A stretch of DNA of 64,000 bases from Serpula lacrymans var. lacrymans S7.9 (GCF_000218685.1 NW_006763290.1:1820315-1884314), one strand, 5' to 3'; shown: positions 36,251 through 46,986, numbered from the stretch's first letter. The notes: generated from the letters alone by a model not told the origin. Numbers and translations: made by a program.

Positions 36251-36499
36251 TGTTGTAGAGTTGCAGTACACAAGCCTACATTATTGAGCCACACGCACAG
36301 CGTCTCGTGCATGAATTACTTACCATATTTAGCTTCGGACTTTTCCGATACATTCTTATTTTTCAAGACACATTTTACTTACACCTCAGTCTGTTATTGC
36401 AAAAACTGAGGTAAGAACATTTTACATTATGATTTTAACTCATAGCTAAAACACTACCTTAGAACATTGTGTTTATTTCTACAGACATAAATCTCATTA
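36251..36499 (+). repeat. 3' LTR of the copia element
   Basis: Same length and ends as the 5' LTR, preceded by the polypurine tract CAAGGGGGTG. Visible differences are mostly C/T and G/A changes (for example CACATGC/CACACGC, CAGTGTC/CAGCGTC), in line with CpG decay. Confidence 0.92.
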
Positions 36500-36805
36500 G
36501 AGGCTGCGAAGCTATGCCGTGCTCTCTTCCTTGATTTGAAGATAACGTCCATAGTTGCTGCCAAACCCCAGGAATATTTTTTCACTGGGATGGGACTCTC
36601 TTCCAGTACGACATTACCAAAAGCTAAACCTTGTTTATTCACCTATTTCAGGCCATTTTTTGAACTAATTTTTATTGCATGGCTATTTTTTCTGTTTTTC
36701 TTTTAGTAGTGATCAATGAATTATCAAAATATACCGATGCATTGCTATTATGTAGTGGAGATAGTAATATACATTGCATTATCAAGTGAAAAAAAATAAG
36801 CATTT

Positions 36806-37744
36806 CTATTCCCGATTCTCATCAATATTCCTGGTATTTGCCCCATCTTGTGGTTGCTCTTGCTCCTGTTCCTGCTCCCCTTCACGCTCAAGGTGATCAA
36901 TATCTGGTGGTGAAGTGCTGGCCACCCTTTTCCTCTCCTCGCGTGACTTGCTCTTCCAGTGGTTACTGAGGTATTGTTTGATCAATTCTGAGGTAGCCCA
37001 GTCATTCTGAAAGCGCACCAAATAGGGGTGGTAGCATCTTGCCTACAACAATATCTGTCTGTAAATTATTCTGCCTATGATTGCATTAACTTACCAGTCT
37101 AAATAAATCTCCTAGTTCTTTTGCAGGTTGACTTCAAAAATCAGCCCACGTATTGATACATAGCTAGTGTACTAAATCCCGGATGGTCGACTGCCGTCCA
37201 TTCCAAGTTCGCAAGACAAAACCGCTGAGAAGTACGTTTTTATCCGAGTCAGTGGGATGGACATAAGAGAAATGATATACATACCTGGATACACAGATGC
37301 TTCTTCTTATTGTCTGTCCAACCCATAGCCCTCCTTAGTCTGTCTTTGCCTGTGTACAACTCAGAAGCCCTTGGTTTCAGAATAGTATGTGGCACTGCAC
37401 CAACTGGACTGTTTCTGCGTTCATTTTCTGACATTCTTGAAGTAGCCTCTTCAGCTGATTTCTCAGCATCCAATCTAGCCTTTTCTGCATTTATTCAAGC
37501 TTCATTTGCCTTTGAGAGTTCTCCTACGAATAAATTTGGTGTGCCCAACCTGTAGTGACCCACAAAAACCATAACTGATGAATGCACCTTTAAGTCTAGT
37601 CAGTTCCTGTTCAAGCTCCGTATTCTTATCCTGTAAGACTTGCTTGGTGACATTTGTGACCTTTGTTGCCCTACCTCTCAACACAGGCTCTGAGCCTGCC
37701 TGCCTTCTTGCCAACATTGCTGTTGTTGACTCAGTCATCATCAA
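36806..37744 (-). pseudogene. Unknown coiled-coil gene, broken
   Basis: On the minus strand an ATG at 37744 opens MMMTESTTAMLARRQAGSEP, then a coiled coil (KQVLQDKNTELEQELTRLKG). After a possible very short intron the coiled coil resumes (INAEKARLDAEKSAEEATSR), followed by PRASELYTGKDRLRRAMG. A further exon at 36806-37021 reads NDWATSELIKQYLSNHWKSK and ends in an acidic/Gln tail (EGEQEQEQEQPQDG). I recall DWAT-x-ELIKQYL strings in uncharacterised basidiomycete proteins but know no function. A TGA at 37497-37495 lies inside the coiled coil where Arg would fit (CGA to TGA). Confidence 0.45.
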
Positions 37745-39809
37745 ATAGGATCAGTGGTAGATTCTAATGCTGGCATCAAGTGTGCAGATAATGGGTAATG
37801 AAATACCTATCTTATGGAGCAAAATGCAGGTCAGTGCAGCAAATGTATGATGACTATGAATTGGCTAACTTTGGACTCAACATAGAAACTTGGTAAGTCG
37901 GTCATTTGTTGCTAGTATGCTGGTATTCCTACTGTGACTAGGTGTTTTTTGTTTGCTGTCCATTGACACTCTTTGGCTTGACTTCTACCTGGCCTCTTTT
38001 CATCATTCACCGTGATTGTACCAAGCAGACATGTATTGTGTTCATTGAAGCTGGCAATAGTACTGTGCAAGAAGTTCATAGTGAGTTTATTGTTTGTCTT
38101 TCTAGCTGACTCGCTTACAGGGGGTGTGACTCACATTATACATTTCAGACTTATTTCAATTGATATGGCTAGCCAGCGTATAGCAAAGAAACTATGTATC
38201 TGCTGTGGACAATTAGTTAGTGCACAAACAGAGTATCATCACTGTGCATTACACCAAGTGCCTCTTAGGATCAAATCATCATCTCCATGGCAGAGACAAC
38301 ATCTTGGTAGCGCAGAAACAAAGTCGCAGAAAAATCCAACCACAGTATCAGCCAATGCTCACAATGATGATTCTGCAATGATCAAAAACATAGGGTGGGA
38401 AGGAAATGTTGATGATCAGAATGAGCTTCCTCTGAATATGGTTGAATTGGTACTATTGGATGCTGTCTGTGATCTCAGTACAATACCAGTGGCCTATTAC
38501 CACAATACTGTGGCTGCTAGTAGTGATAGCAAGGATGAATCCACGGAATCAGCAAGTGAATCAGATACAGGGTTGTCGGGACTGCCCTTCTGGGAAGAGC
38601 TAGAGCTGAGCTGGGAACAGGAAATCTGTGCTGCCAGTGAGCATTGCTGATCAAGTTTAAGATTGAGTTCAAACACTGATGATTTGAATGTTAGCTGATG
38701 AGTTAAGTGATACGGATCTGCAAATCCTGCACGCCTTTGCACTCAAAGTCAGATCCCGCATGAACAACAACACCTTCAATAAACTGCCATCCGTATTTAC
38801 ATCTGAACCATTCCCGAGTTGGAAGGGAAGTACACAATGAGTGGCCTTCCTTTCAGGATTTGAACCAGTATTGTATGACTGTTGTGTCAATTCCTGTTAC
38901 TGTTTTGTTGGGCCAAACTCCTCGCTCGACAAGTGTCCTCACTGCAATATGTCACGCTACTTAGAGAGACGACTGAGGAAACATTTCATCTATATTCCCT
39001 TGATTTCTCGGTTGGTTGGTTTCTTCAAGGATCCTAATTTGGTGTATAAGATGAACTATTGAGCAAAAGAGCATGCTCATAAACCCGGATTTATTAGCAA
39101 CATGATAGACAGTTCTGTATACCGAGGGTTGTTGAACAAGAAAGTGACTATAGGCGGGAATACATTACCTCACTGCTACTTTTCAGATCCTTGAGACATT
39201 GCCTTAGGGCTAGCCACAGATGAATTTGCTCCTTTTTGCCGTGAAAAGTCAACAACCTGGCCCATCATTCTATACAACTTCATTCTCCCTTTGGACATAC
39301 AGTTTCTCAAGGAATTCATTATCTGCTTAGGAATTATACCTGGACCATCAAAACCCAAAGATTCTGACTCATTTATATGGCTTTTGGTTGAGGAGCTTCT
39401 TCAACTAGCTGCTGGGGTTTGCGCTTTTGACATCATTGCTGCAACTATATTTGCCCTTCACGCGTATGACAAAATTGGATAAACCTGGTCTCTGCTAAAG
39501 CAGCCATTGTTCTTCATGGAGCATAGCCACCACTCCATGAAGTCACCATTGTTCTCCTAGGAGTTATTATACTGTAGCAAGTAGCACCTCCGACTATAAG
39601 TAGTAGGGGGTTTAGTACATCAGGAAAAACCCTTTTGCTATATAGCGCTATATAGCCACCACCTATATATATAAATGCATTCATAGAAACTATAGTACTA
39701 TCAGTGCAATCATAGCTCTTATAGCTCTTATAGCATAGTAGTAGGCAAAATTTTAACCAAGGGGAGAAGTATCTATAGTTCCCTCAAACTCTGGATTAAT
39801 CTAATAAAC

Positions 39810-40209
39810 TGTAACAACCAAGAGTTAGTTACTCTGGCGCACACAGAACACACACTATAGAGAAGATGATGTGGGAGTGGTTACCCTTTGAGCTGCAGAG
39901 AGTTTGTTGGTATACAACAGGAGGACTCGCTGAGGAGTCTCCTGGATCTATTGGGGTTTATATACTACTACAGGGTTGTTTGTACATGTGTACTATACAG
40001 TTGATACAGATAGTGGCTGATGATGTCATGGAGCCTAGCCCGCATGGCCAGCTCCACTGTGTGAGAGAGTTGTGTCCAAAATAAGAGGAAAGGCAACACG
40101 GCGCGAGAAAGGGGAAGTGCCGCGTGGCACCATGTGTGAAAGCTATAGTACAAGGTTAAAGCGGAGAATAAAAGTAAAGGGAAAGTCCAAAAATTGTGGT
40201 ATCGTAACA
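39810..40209 (+). mobile_element. Solo LTR, TGTAACA family, subfamily B
   Basis: 400 bp, TGTAACAACC...ATCGTAACA, with a perfect 5-bp duplication TAAAC at 39805-39809 and 40210-40214. It is nested inside the CTATAG-rich element, which is nested in the Plavaka transposase: three layers. Confidence 0.92.
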
Positions 40210-40543
40210 TAAACTTGTTCAATAATAGAAAGATGCCAGAAGTGTTTGGAGTCAAGTATATTATTATAGGCAAGGTACTATAAGGGCTATTATAGCCTAT
40301 AGCAGCCTACATAGCTCCTATAGCTGTGAAGGTCATAGTTACAATATAGTTCAAGGTGCTTAAAAGGGTTACTAAATCATACAGTATTAATTAATTATAT
40401 AGCTTGTATTAGTGAAATAGTAGTTTGTATCCCGGATACTCACAAAATAAGAATAATGATTTATCCAAATATAAGTAGTGACAATGAGTAAAAAAATAAT
40501 CTAAGTCCATGAAAAGTCAATATATAACACCTGTATGATACAT

Positions 40544-40655
40544 TTTATAAGCTTTCATGGTGTAGTGGATAAATGTGATGTGTGGCTATAGGTTGCTTAG
40601 TCACCCAAGAGCTGATTAGCAGGTTGAGAGTTCAAATCCTGTTTGTGTTAATTTT
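40544..40655 (+). repeat. tRNA-derived SINE-like repeat B, copy 1
   Basis: TTTATAAG then CATGGTGTAGTGGATAA (degenerate A box) and GTTCAAATCC (B box), with a long variable region between, ending in a T run (about 40650-40660). The layout is that of a class II (Ser/Leu-like) tRNA gene that has decayed. A related copy with the same flank lies near 46325. Confidence 0.5.
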
Positions 40656-41416
40656 TTTTTATCAGCCACACAACAATTTCCAACATCTATAAGAGCATTT
40701 ATAGAGCTATATAAGGCTCTATAGATGGAAGAGGTTCTATAACAGGTTTGACCACTATAACAGCTTTATGAGTACTCATAGTGCTATAGAGCTCTATAAA
40801 GCTACCCCCATTTTTCCTAATATATAGGAATACCTCAGTTGTTTCTATAGCCTCTCGGGCAGCGGCTGAGGTATGTTACATTACATTTATTTGAGATCAC
40901 CTTAAACTAACATCTGTTGTAGTTTCACTTAGGTAAATAATAAGTCATTTTTATAGCCTCTCATGCAGCGGCTGAGTTTCACTTAGATTTATTATCGTAT
41001 TTGCTAATAATATCAGGAGATATTCCAACATTTTCCGTGGTCATGAAGATGATAGGGCACAACGGCTTCTCTCCATGCCGTGCTTGCAAGATTCTTGGTG
41101 TTCGATTACCAGGTTCTCAAGGAAAAGCCTACTATGTTCTTCTCAATCGCCACAACCATCTAGATGCAAATGGGTCTCCATCCATTCAAAGGTACCATCT
41201 GACTGAACTCCCCCTACAAACGCACAAGGAGATATTTGCCCAGGGACGAGAAGTTCAGTTAGCACGTACAGCCGCTGAATCTGAGCGTCTATTGAAACAA
41301 TACGGTGTCAAAGGTTTGTCAATTCTTGGATATCTTCCATCTGTATCCTTTCCAAACTCTTTCCCATACAATTACATGCACCTTATATGGGAAAACATCA
41401 TACCCAACCTGATACA

Positions 41417-41839
41417 TGTTACAATTAACATACCAGTACCTACTTACACTTCACCTTTTTCGTACTTTTACTTTTATTTTTCCAAGTCACATGACCAGTC
41501 ATGTGACCATTTACTTTACTTTACATTTCCGACTTTTCATAGTCACATGACCAAGTCATGTGACACAACACCTGACCAGTGTCTAGACTTAGCATGTGAC
41601 CGGTCACATGCTAGACATCGGACTTTAAACTTTATTTACAACTGTACAGTACCTCATGTATTTTAGTATATATACAGGAGCAATACATGGGGAGGGACTC
41701 AGTGAGTCCTCCTGTTGTCTACCAACAACTAACTTGTCAAAACCTAATGGGTAACCACTCCCACCTCTTCCTCCTCTTTTGAGTGTTGTTTTCATTGTGC
41801 TCCAGTGCCCCAAGACTGTGTCTTGTTGGTGTTGTCACA
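41417..41839 (-). mobile_element. Solo LTR, TGTAACA family, subfamily A, in Plavaka transposase
   Basis: 423 bp on the minus strand (plus strand TGTTACAATTAACA...GTTGTCACA), flanked by ATACA at 41412-41416 and 41840-41844. Leaving out the LTR and one ATACA joins NLI to HLWTGEY in the same frame, which proves the insertion point. It contains the TCACATGAC palindromes of subfamily A. Confidence 0.94.
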
Positions 41840-43233
41840 ATACATCTGTGGACTGGTGAATACAAGGGACTAGATGAAGGAAACCAGGTTTACCACATAG
41901 AAAAACAGATATGGGAGGCCATAGGCAAAACAACTGCAAAATCAGGGGCAACAATTCCTTCAGCATATTCTGCCCATCCGCCAGATTTCATCCATGACCA
42001 TTCTAGTTGCACAGCCGACTTGTGGTCCTTCTGGACACTCTACTTGGGTCCCATCCTTTTATGTCGGACCCTCCAGAATCAAAAGTATTTTAACCATTTT
42101 GTCAATCTCGTCAAGCTACTTCATACTTGCCTGCAATTCGAACTTTCCTCACAGGATATTCAAACACTACAAGCTAAATTTATCGACTGGGTCAAGAAAT
42201 TTGAAATGTATGGTCTATATGCCTCTATTAACACTATGTTAAGTTTTCTAAATTAGGTACTACTATCAATATTCTGTCCAGCACCTGAGTACATGTACCC
42301 TTACAGTCCACGCACTACTTCATGTTGTCAACAGCATTGAAGCTACGGGCCCTGTTTGGACATTGTGGGCCTTTCCCATGGAACACTTTTGTGGATGACT
42401 ACAACCAGCAATCAAAAGCTGACGACATCCATATACATGTATAGCTCAATACCTAATCAACGATGCCTGGCTTACACACATTGCGCTGATCTACAACATT
42501 GCAGAAGAACTATCACTGCGAAAACCACCTGGAGATTCTGGTCAGTTCAGCCATCCACAGTGTAAGTCATTCAATGGTACTCCATAGCAGAACTTTGATT
42601 TACTTGTAGATCCTTCTTGCGTCTTGTTATCGCCGTGCCACAAAGGTCAGCTGGATTTGTTTCTATGGAAGAAAGTCCTGGCAGCTATGGCAACACACTT
42701 TGATACAACAGTGGCGGTTCTAGGACGGCTTTACTTAGCACAGCATGTTGAACAATGGTTGCAGCGGCCCTCATGAAAGCTTGTGGTGATATGCGGGATG
42801 CAACATTTGTGAGGGTAAATGCTCTTTCATTCCGTCAAATTTAGCATGAATAATTTTTTCAGTTTGAGGCACTGGTTGATCAATACGCTCACCAACACAA
42901 ACACACTCCACTCTACGAGCAGAAAACATTTTTTGGACACTTCCATCATATCATTGTTGTCCGTGTGCCAGCTACTTTGTCCCTACAGTTGGCTGAGCCG
43001 ACCATTATTATATTTGCTGCCATCAAGCCCTGTGAGATAGAATGTTGTGATTCATTAAACAACAATTATTATTCAAAACTAGGATTCATGATGGTCCTCG
43101 ACATTACTTGTGTTCAATGTGTTGTTGGAAGGGTGCCTGTAGATTCAAGATGGGCTTTGATTGATTGCAGTGGTAGCCTAGCTCGCGCCGTCTACAAAGG
43201 TAATTTGCACTGAAACATTCATGTTGTAGATAG

Positions 43234-43531
43234 AAAAATCACTTAAAATGTATGGATGGTGAAAATCACTCTTAACATATGCGTATATTAGACCTTTATA
43301 TTTTTAAGTTGTGCCCATACATGGTGATGAAAATCACCCTTACAGAAAGTGAATATCACCTAGCTACATTTTATATCTGTTTCGAAAGTTGAATAAAGAT
43401 AAATCACCCAATCCGAGTGATTATCACTTGCCAGCGGGTGATTTTTAAATCACCCATAAATCACCCTGCACCGAATATCAGCCGGTTTGTAGTTGATTAT
43501 ATTCATCAGGTTATCAGGTGATTATCACCTT
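43234..43531. repeat. Subterminal inverted-repeat cluster (GGTGAT/ATCACC)
   Basis: At least ten copies of a 6-7-bp half-site, GGTGAT or its complement ATCACC, lie in 300 bp. Several are paired as palindromes: GGTGATTATCACC (43517-43529), AGTGATTATCACT, and GGGTGATT..AATCACCC (43436-43455). They begin right after the transposase coding sequence. CACTA-class elements have such subterminal arrays bound by transposase, so this is probably the right end of the Plavaka element. Confidence 0.7.
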
Positions 43532-43540
43532 TTCTGAGGT

Positions 43541-44051
43541 CTACAGTGTTTGATTAGCCATATGTGGCATGATTTTGCCCAATTGATTGTAATTTCATCT
43601 ATATTTTGGCGCTTTTGTCTGATTTGGTAACTGGGTGTTTGATCATCCTGTGAGACAGTTTTCTGGCGAGCGTTGTCGTTGACTACGACGCACAATCTTA
43701 TTAAACCGTTCAAGTACGGAGCTCTTGGCTTTGTCCACAACTGCATGAATCACATATTTCCCAGTGGTGAGTGATTCTATCTGGTTGCACGTTAAATTCT
43801 GTAATTTGAACTAGTAAAATGTGGTGTTGCTGTTATTCTGTTCTTTCATTTTTCAGTCACATCTCACTCCTCTTCACTGTGTCACTATCTTCTGCTATTG
43901 TATGATATGTTTCCGTTTGACCCTTTTCCTCTTTGTTAGACGCTGAACGACATGCTTTTGCTGTTATGTATCCTCTGTTGTCATGTCATGCAATGCCTCA
44001 GTGTGGTGACTAAACACTTAATTGCAGACAGCTAGTCCTCTTTTCTTAGAT
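43541..44051 (+). promoter_or_regulatory. Cyclin 5' region with probable leader intron
   Basis: Between the transposon end and the cyclin ATG is a C/T-rich tract with several CTTTTCTC-type runs, as in fungal promoters. ACTAAAC then TTAATTGCAG (ending 44027) is a good branch point and 3' splice site, so an intron probably lies in the leader or between a small first exon and the main coding exon. Candidate donors are GTGAGT near 43772 and GTATGA at 43900; frame does not settle it. Confidence 0.5.
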
Positions 44052-45410
44052 ATGAAAGACATTTCTGCAACAAATTCGAGGATTGCTCGAAATGTCATAT
44101 ATCCAAAGAAGCGCCCCTCGCCGAATGGCATTTCAAAAAGTCACAAAACTCCTAGTTCCTATAACGCTGGAAGGCGAACACCCTTCTGCGCGAGGTTGGC
44201 TTTGATACAGCAGCGACAACATGAGGCTCAAATTTTGGCTTTTCGTCAGCAAGGTATTCTCCTAGAAGATGAATATCGTGATGACATACGATTTTACATG
44301 CACGAGATGGAGGTTGGTCCTTCCCTTGTCCTGATGTTTTTTTTGCTAATAATCTGACATTGTTGTGCATAGCGATTTACGACATCGTCCACCCAGTCGA
44401 TGGATCAGCAACCTGAAATCAAATGGCACATGCGTCCCTGTTTAGTTGACTTTCTTGTCGAAATTCATTTCACTTTTCGTCTTCGTCCAGAAACTCTTTA
44501 TCTCACGCTCAACATTGTCGACCGTTATGTTTCGCGTCGCATTGTTTATGTCAAACATTATCAGCTCGTTGGATGCGCAGCTCTATGGATAGCTGCCAAG
44601 TTCGAGGATGCAAAAGAGCGAGTGCCAACAGTTCAGGAACTTGCGCATTTCTGCCGGGAGACTTATGACGAATCAGCTTTTGTTCAAATGGAAGGCCATG
44701 TTTTGTCTACTATCCAGTGGACACTAGGACATCCTACTGCCGAATGTTGGCTCAGAATAATGTGCTATGATCCTTGCGTAGAGGAAGAGAAGGTGCAGCA
44801 TGTCGCTCGCTTTTTGATGGAGATCACCTTGTTTTATAGAGAATTTATCAACTACTCTGCGTCATCAATAGCGCTAGGTGCTTTGACGCTCTCTCGCTTC
44901 TTGTGTGACAAGGGTCGCCGATTCTTGGAGGAAACGAAGGACTGTTTGGAGATCGTGGAGTATCTGGATAGTCGCCTAGCAACCAGCGTGGATGATTTAT
45001 CAGAAATCTTGGTCAAAAAGTACTCTTACGCATTTTACTCTAAGGCTGCTACTTTTGTCGTGCAGTATTATCTTGAAGGTGGCAGATTTGTTCGGCACCC
45101 TGTCATCACGTTTCCCTCCACATCCAATCATCCCTCTACTCCTACGAGCTCTTCAACGATGATATCAGACGATATGCCGTTGAAACGAAACAGTTCCTTT
45201 TGTTCCAGTGACTCTGTTTCATATTCTTCGATTGCCGAGGACAATAAAGAGAACCTCCGTCGGACTTCCGAGATGCAGGGTAGTAAACGCCAGGTGGACA
45301 TGCTGTCTCAAAAACATCACTCTCCAGACTTCGTTGCCTTTGGTCGAACTGCGCTCCACAATATCAATGGTTCTCCGAGGAGTGCGATTTTTTCGCAATC
45401 ACTTCCATAA
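44052..45410 (+). CDS. G1/S-type cyclin (Cln/Puc1-like)
   Basis: Regulatory subunit of a cyclin-dependent kinase for G1/S entry. The model is two exons, 44052-44312 and 44373-45410, joined by a 60-bp intron (GTTGGT..GCATAG, branch CTAAT/CTGAC) that keeps phase 0: about 432 residues. The cyclin box (about residues 76-205) has DDIRFYMHEME, MRPCLVDFLVEIHFTFRL, LYLTLNIVDRYVSRR and AALWIAAKFEDAKERVPTV, followed by a second cyclin fold (about 206-320, HPTAECWLRIMCYD). The Ser/Thr-rich tail (about 335-432, STPTSSSTMISDD, SSFCSSDSVSYSSIAEDNKE) resembles a PEST degron, as in unstable G1 cyclins. I took the first in-frame ATG after the acceptor at 44027; a small upstream coding exon is possible. No stops or TE insertions, and more CpG than the neighbourhood, so probably functional. 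Confidence 0.88.
44313..44372 (+). other. Cyclin intron
   Basis: 60 bp between GAG and CGA codons. The donor GTTGGT is weaker than usual; TAATCTGAC is a plausible branch and GCATAG the acceptor. Splicing joins HEME to RFTTSSTQS without a stop, while read-through stops after about 15 codons. Confidence 0.8.
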
Positions 45411-46324
45411 TAATCTTTAGTGCTCTGTCGCTTCGTGTCCGCCCAATTCTAAACAACCTGCAAAAATAACCTGCAAAATGTACCAATATACACGTGCTTC
45501 GGCGCTCACTACGATGTTCTCACCTGTCTCCCTTCTCGATCGTGCATGTTGCAATTATCAGTCCTTCCTTTACTTGTTCACGATTTCAGGGTTTGAAGAG
45601 TAGCTATGATAAACGTCTTCGCAATGTATACCCTCTGGAGTAACGCGTTCTTCCTGCATGCTCTGCGCGATTTTTGTTTTTGATATCATGGTCTGTTCAT
45701 ACAGTATACTATCCTTATCTGGGTTCATTTCATGAACTGTTACTCTACACATTTTGCATCTTCATAAGTTTTTGTAATGTGCAGAAATTTTACTACTCAT
45801 TAGCGGTTGTTACATTGATAAATTGAATAAGAAATAAGAAAGAGACTCTAGCAATAGTAAAGGATGATAATATGATCTGATAACAAAACACTTTAGTAAA
45901 GGTGTAAGAATTTGGGAACATTTTACTTACAAGTTGCAGATAAAGCTAGTCAGAATTTCAGGATACATTCATTACATTCACAGTACATCTGCCATATAGC
46001 TGGTAGGTTACTATACAGGCCACAATAGCTTTACCTTGCCTTTCAAGTTTGTTGCAAATCTACAGTAGTAGTAGTAAGGTTATATAAGCTATGAGAGTTG
46101 ACTTGGAGCCATAGTAGCTATAGGTCAATGATATAATACAATATCAATTATCTATTAGATACTTCAGGAATTGTATATTTGAATCTAAATATACTATACA
46201 AACTATCTCATCAGCTAGTTGCTTACTTCAAAAGTCCATAAATACAAAGCAGCTTCAAGTTACATCAACAGAAATGTCACTAAGTCTAAAAAGTGATTAT
46301 ATATAGTATAATTATATGTCATAT
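45411..46324. other. Cyclin 3' flank and CTATAG-type repeat
   Basis: No gene is supported. From about 45950 the sequence has CTATAGG/TATAAGC words like the element at 39.47-41.0 kb. About 46260-46335 resembles 40490-40550, so a decayed copy of the same repeat may lie here. Confidence 0.4.
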
Positions 46325-46420
46325 TTTATAAGTCTACATGGTGTAGTGAATAAGTGCTTTGGTATACATATGCTTAGAAAGCTTAAAAGAATTTTAGTGT
46401 TCTACAAATTGTAGTGCATT
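46325..46420 (+). repeat. tRNA-derived SINE-like repeat B, copy 2 (degenerate)
   Basis: Shares TTTATAAG, CATGGTGTAGTG and ATAAG with the copy at 40544-40655, including upstream flank. The B box is hardly recognisable (AGTGTTCTACAAAT). This is a relic. Confidence 0.4.
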
Positions 46421-46589
46421 TTTTCCATTTCCCGTACGGTGGACATTTTGGCTATTATCCTTTTGGATTTTAGCAGAGGTAATCCCTTGAGGAATCTTAG
46501 CCTGAATGTATATTTATCTGGGTACTGTGTGTGCACCATGCAATTTTCATGGTTTCATAGTGCTGTAACTTGCTAAGGAATGCTAGTGC

Positions 46590-46986
46590 TGTTACAACAA
46601 TATTTTTTTGGCACTTATTTTCACTTTATTTTCCTTTCCTTTTCTTTTTATTTTATTTTCAGACTTTACTTTTGAAAATTGCGTGACACATCATCTGACT
46701 GATGTCTAGACCCATCATGTGACCTGTCACATGACATGACATCATATAAAATATAATAGAATATCACAGAATGTTTACCTTTATTTATATTAACTATAGA
46801 GTACCACATGTATTTAGGTATATATACCCTTGCAATAAATGAAGACTCCTTAGTGAGTCCTCCTGTTGTATCCCAACAAATAACTTATTCCTATCATCTG
46901 AGTTTACAAACTCAATTATCACTTCACTACTTCTTTCTTGAGTATCTGTGTGTGCATCAGAGTCTACAAACTTTGGGTATGTTATA
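46590..46986 (-). mobile_element. Solo LTR, TGTAACA family, subfamily A (diverged)
   Basis: 397 bp on the minus strand (plus TGTTACAACA...GTTATA), with a perfect 5-bp duplication AGTGC at 46585-46589 and 46987-46991. The family blocks CTCAGTGAGTCC-like (here TTAGTGAGTCCTCCTGTTG) and CATGTGACCTGTCACATGACATG palindromes are visible though diverged; it looks older than the other copies. Confidence 0.88.

Larger units (their letters stand above)
31851..36499 (+). mobile_element. Complete Ty1/copia element, inactivated
   Basis: Two 249-bp LTRs (31851-32099, 36251-36499) are about 95% alike by eye, with a 5-bp duplication GAGGC at 31846-31850 and 36500-36504. Between them lie a half-tRNA type primer site, gag, protease, integrase, RT and RNase H in copia order, and a G-rich polypurine tract (CAAGGGGGTG) before the 3' LTR. 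Stops at 32236, 32386, 32410, 32581, 33705 and 35463, with frameshifts near 33100, 34680 and 35390, make it non-autonomous. The LTRs begin TG and end TA rather than CA if the duplication is placed this way. Confidence 0.93.
31327..36660 (+). pseudogene. Unknown ORF interrupted by a copia element
   Basis: An open frame runs from 31327 to the copia insertion point at 31850 (PEDITLDGKSSLEAIFSIGY, RDGWNLDEEA). If the copia element and one copy of its GAGGC duplication are left out, the frame continues directly at 36505 with AKLCRALFLDLKITSIVAA and ends within about 150 bp. The continuity shows that an ORF was split by the insertion. I do not recognise the protein. Its N-terminal boundary is unclear and other exons may lie in 29.6-31.2 kb. 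Confidence 0.55.
39468..40995 (+). mobile_element. CTATAG-rich non-coding element inserted in the Plavaka transposase
   Basis: It is flanked by CGTAT on both sides (39463-39467, 40996-41000), and its removal joins HAY to LLIISGDIP in frame. Without the nested solo LTR it is about 1.12 kb with no ORF. Many CTATAG/TATAGC words fill the middle. The right end has two diverged copies of a TATAGCCTCTC-x-GCAGCGGCTGAG block. The left end begins GACAAAATTGGATAAACC. A deleted copy lies at 49515-49835. A weak inverted ATAAACCT near both ends suggests a non-autonomous DNA element, but the class is unsure. Confidence 0.7.
38163..43213 (+). pseudogene. Plavaka transposase, interrupted
   Basis: The N-terminal block starts at ATG 38163 with a Cys/His motif (CICCGQLVSAQTEYHHC). 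After a gap in frame come LYDCCVNSCYCFVG..LDKCPHCNMSRY (Cys-rich finger), FIYIPLISRL, the conserved DIALGLATDEFAPF (about 39195) and TTWPIILYNFILPLDIQF, then IIPGPSKPKDSDSFIWLLVE and FALHAY. Past the first insertion it resumes with LIISGDIPTFSVVMKMIGHN, SPCRACKILGVR, SFPYNYMHLIWENIIPNLI. Past the second it resumes with HLWTGEYKGLDEG, LWSFWTLYLGPILL, then LTVHALLHVV and RWALIDCSGSLARA (to 43203). TGA stops at 38838, 39060 and 39192 replace residues that are Arg in relatives (YRA, DPRDIALG). The enzyme would excise and insert the element; this copy cannot. Confidence 0.8.
38012..43540 (+). mobile_element. Plavaka-type (CACTA-related) DNA transposon, broken, with two nested insertions
   Basis: Coding blocks follow the order known to me from Plavaka transposases of basidiomycetes. 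The element body is cut at 39467 by a ~1.5-kb insertion (which itself holds a solo LTR) and at 41416 by another solo LTR. Its right end is probably the GGTGAT/ATCACC-rich block at 43234-43531. The left end and terminal repeats are not resolved. Confidence 0.8.

Noticed and set aside
43768..43900. Small coding first exon for the cyclin (ATG near 43747, donor GTGAGT)
   Set aside because: Possible, but none of the donor/acceptor pairs I tried gave a frame-consistent join to 44028, so I kept the ATG at 44052.
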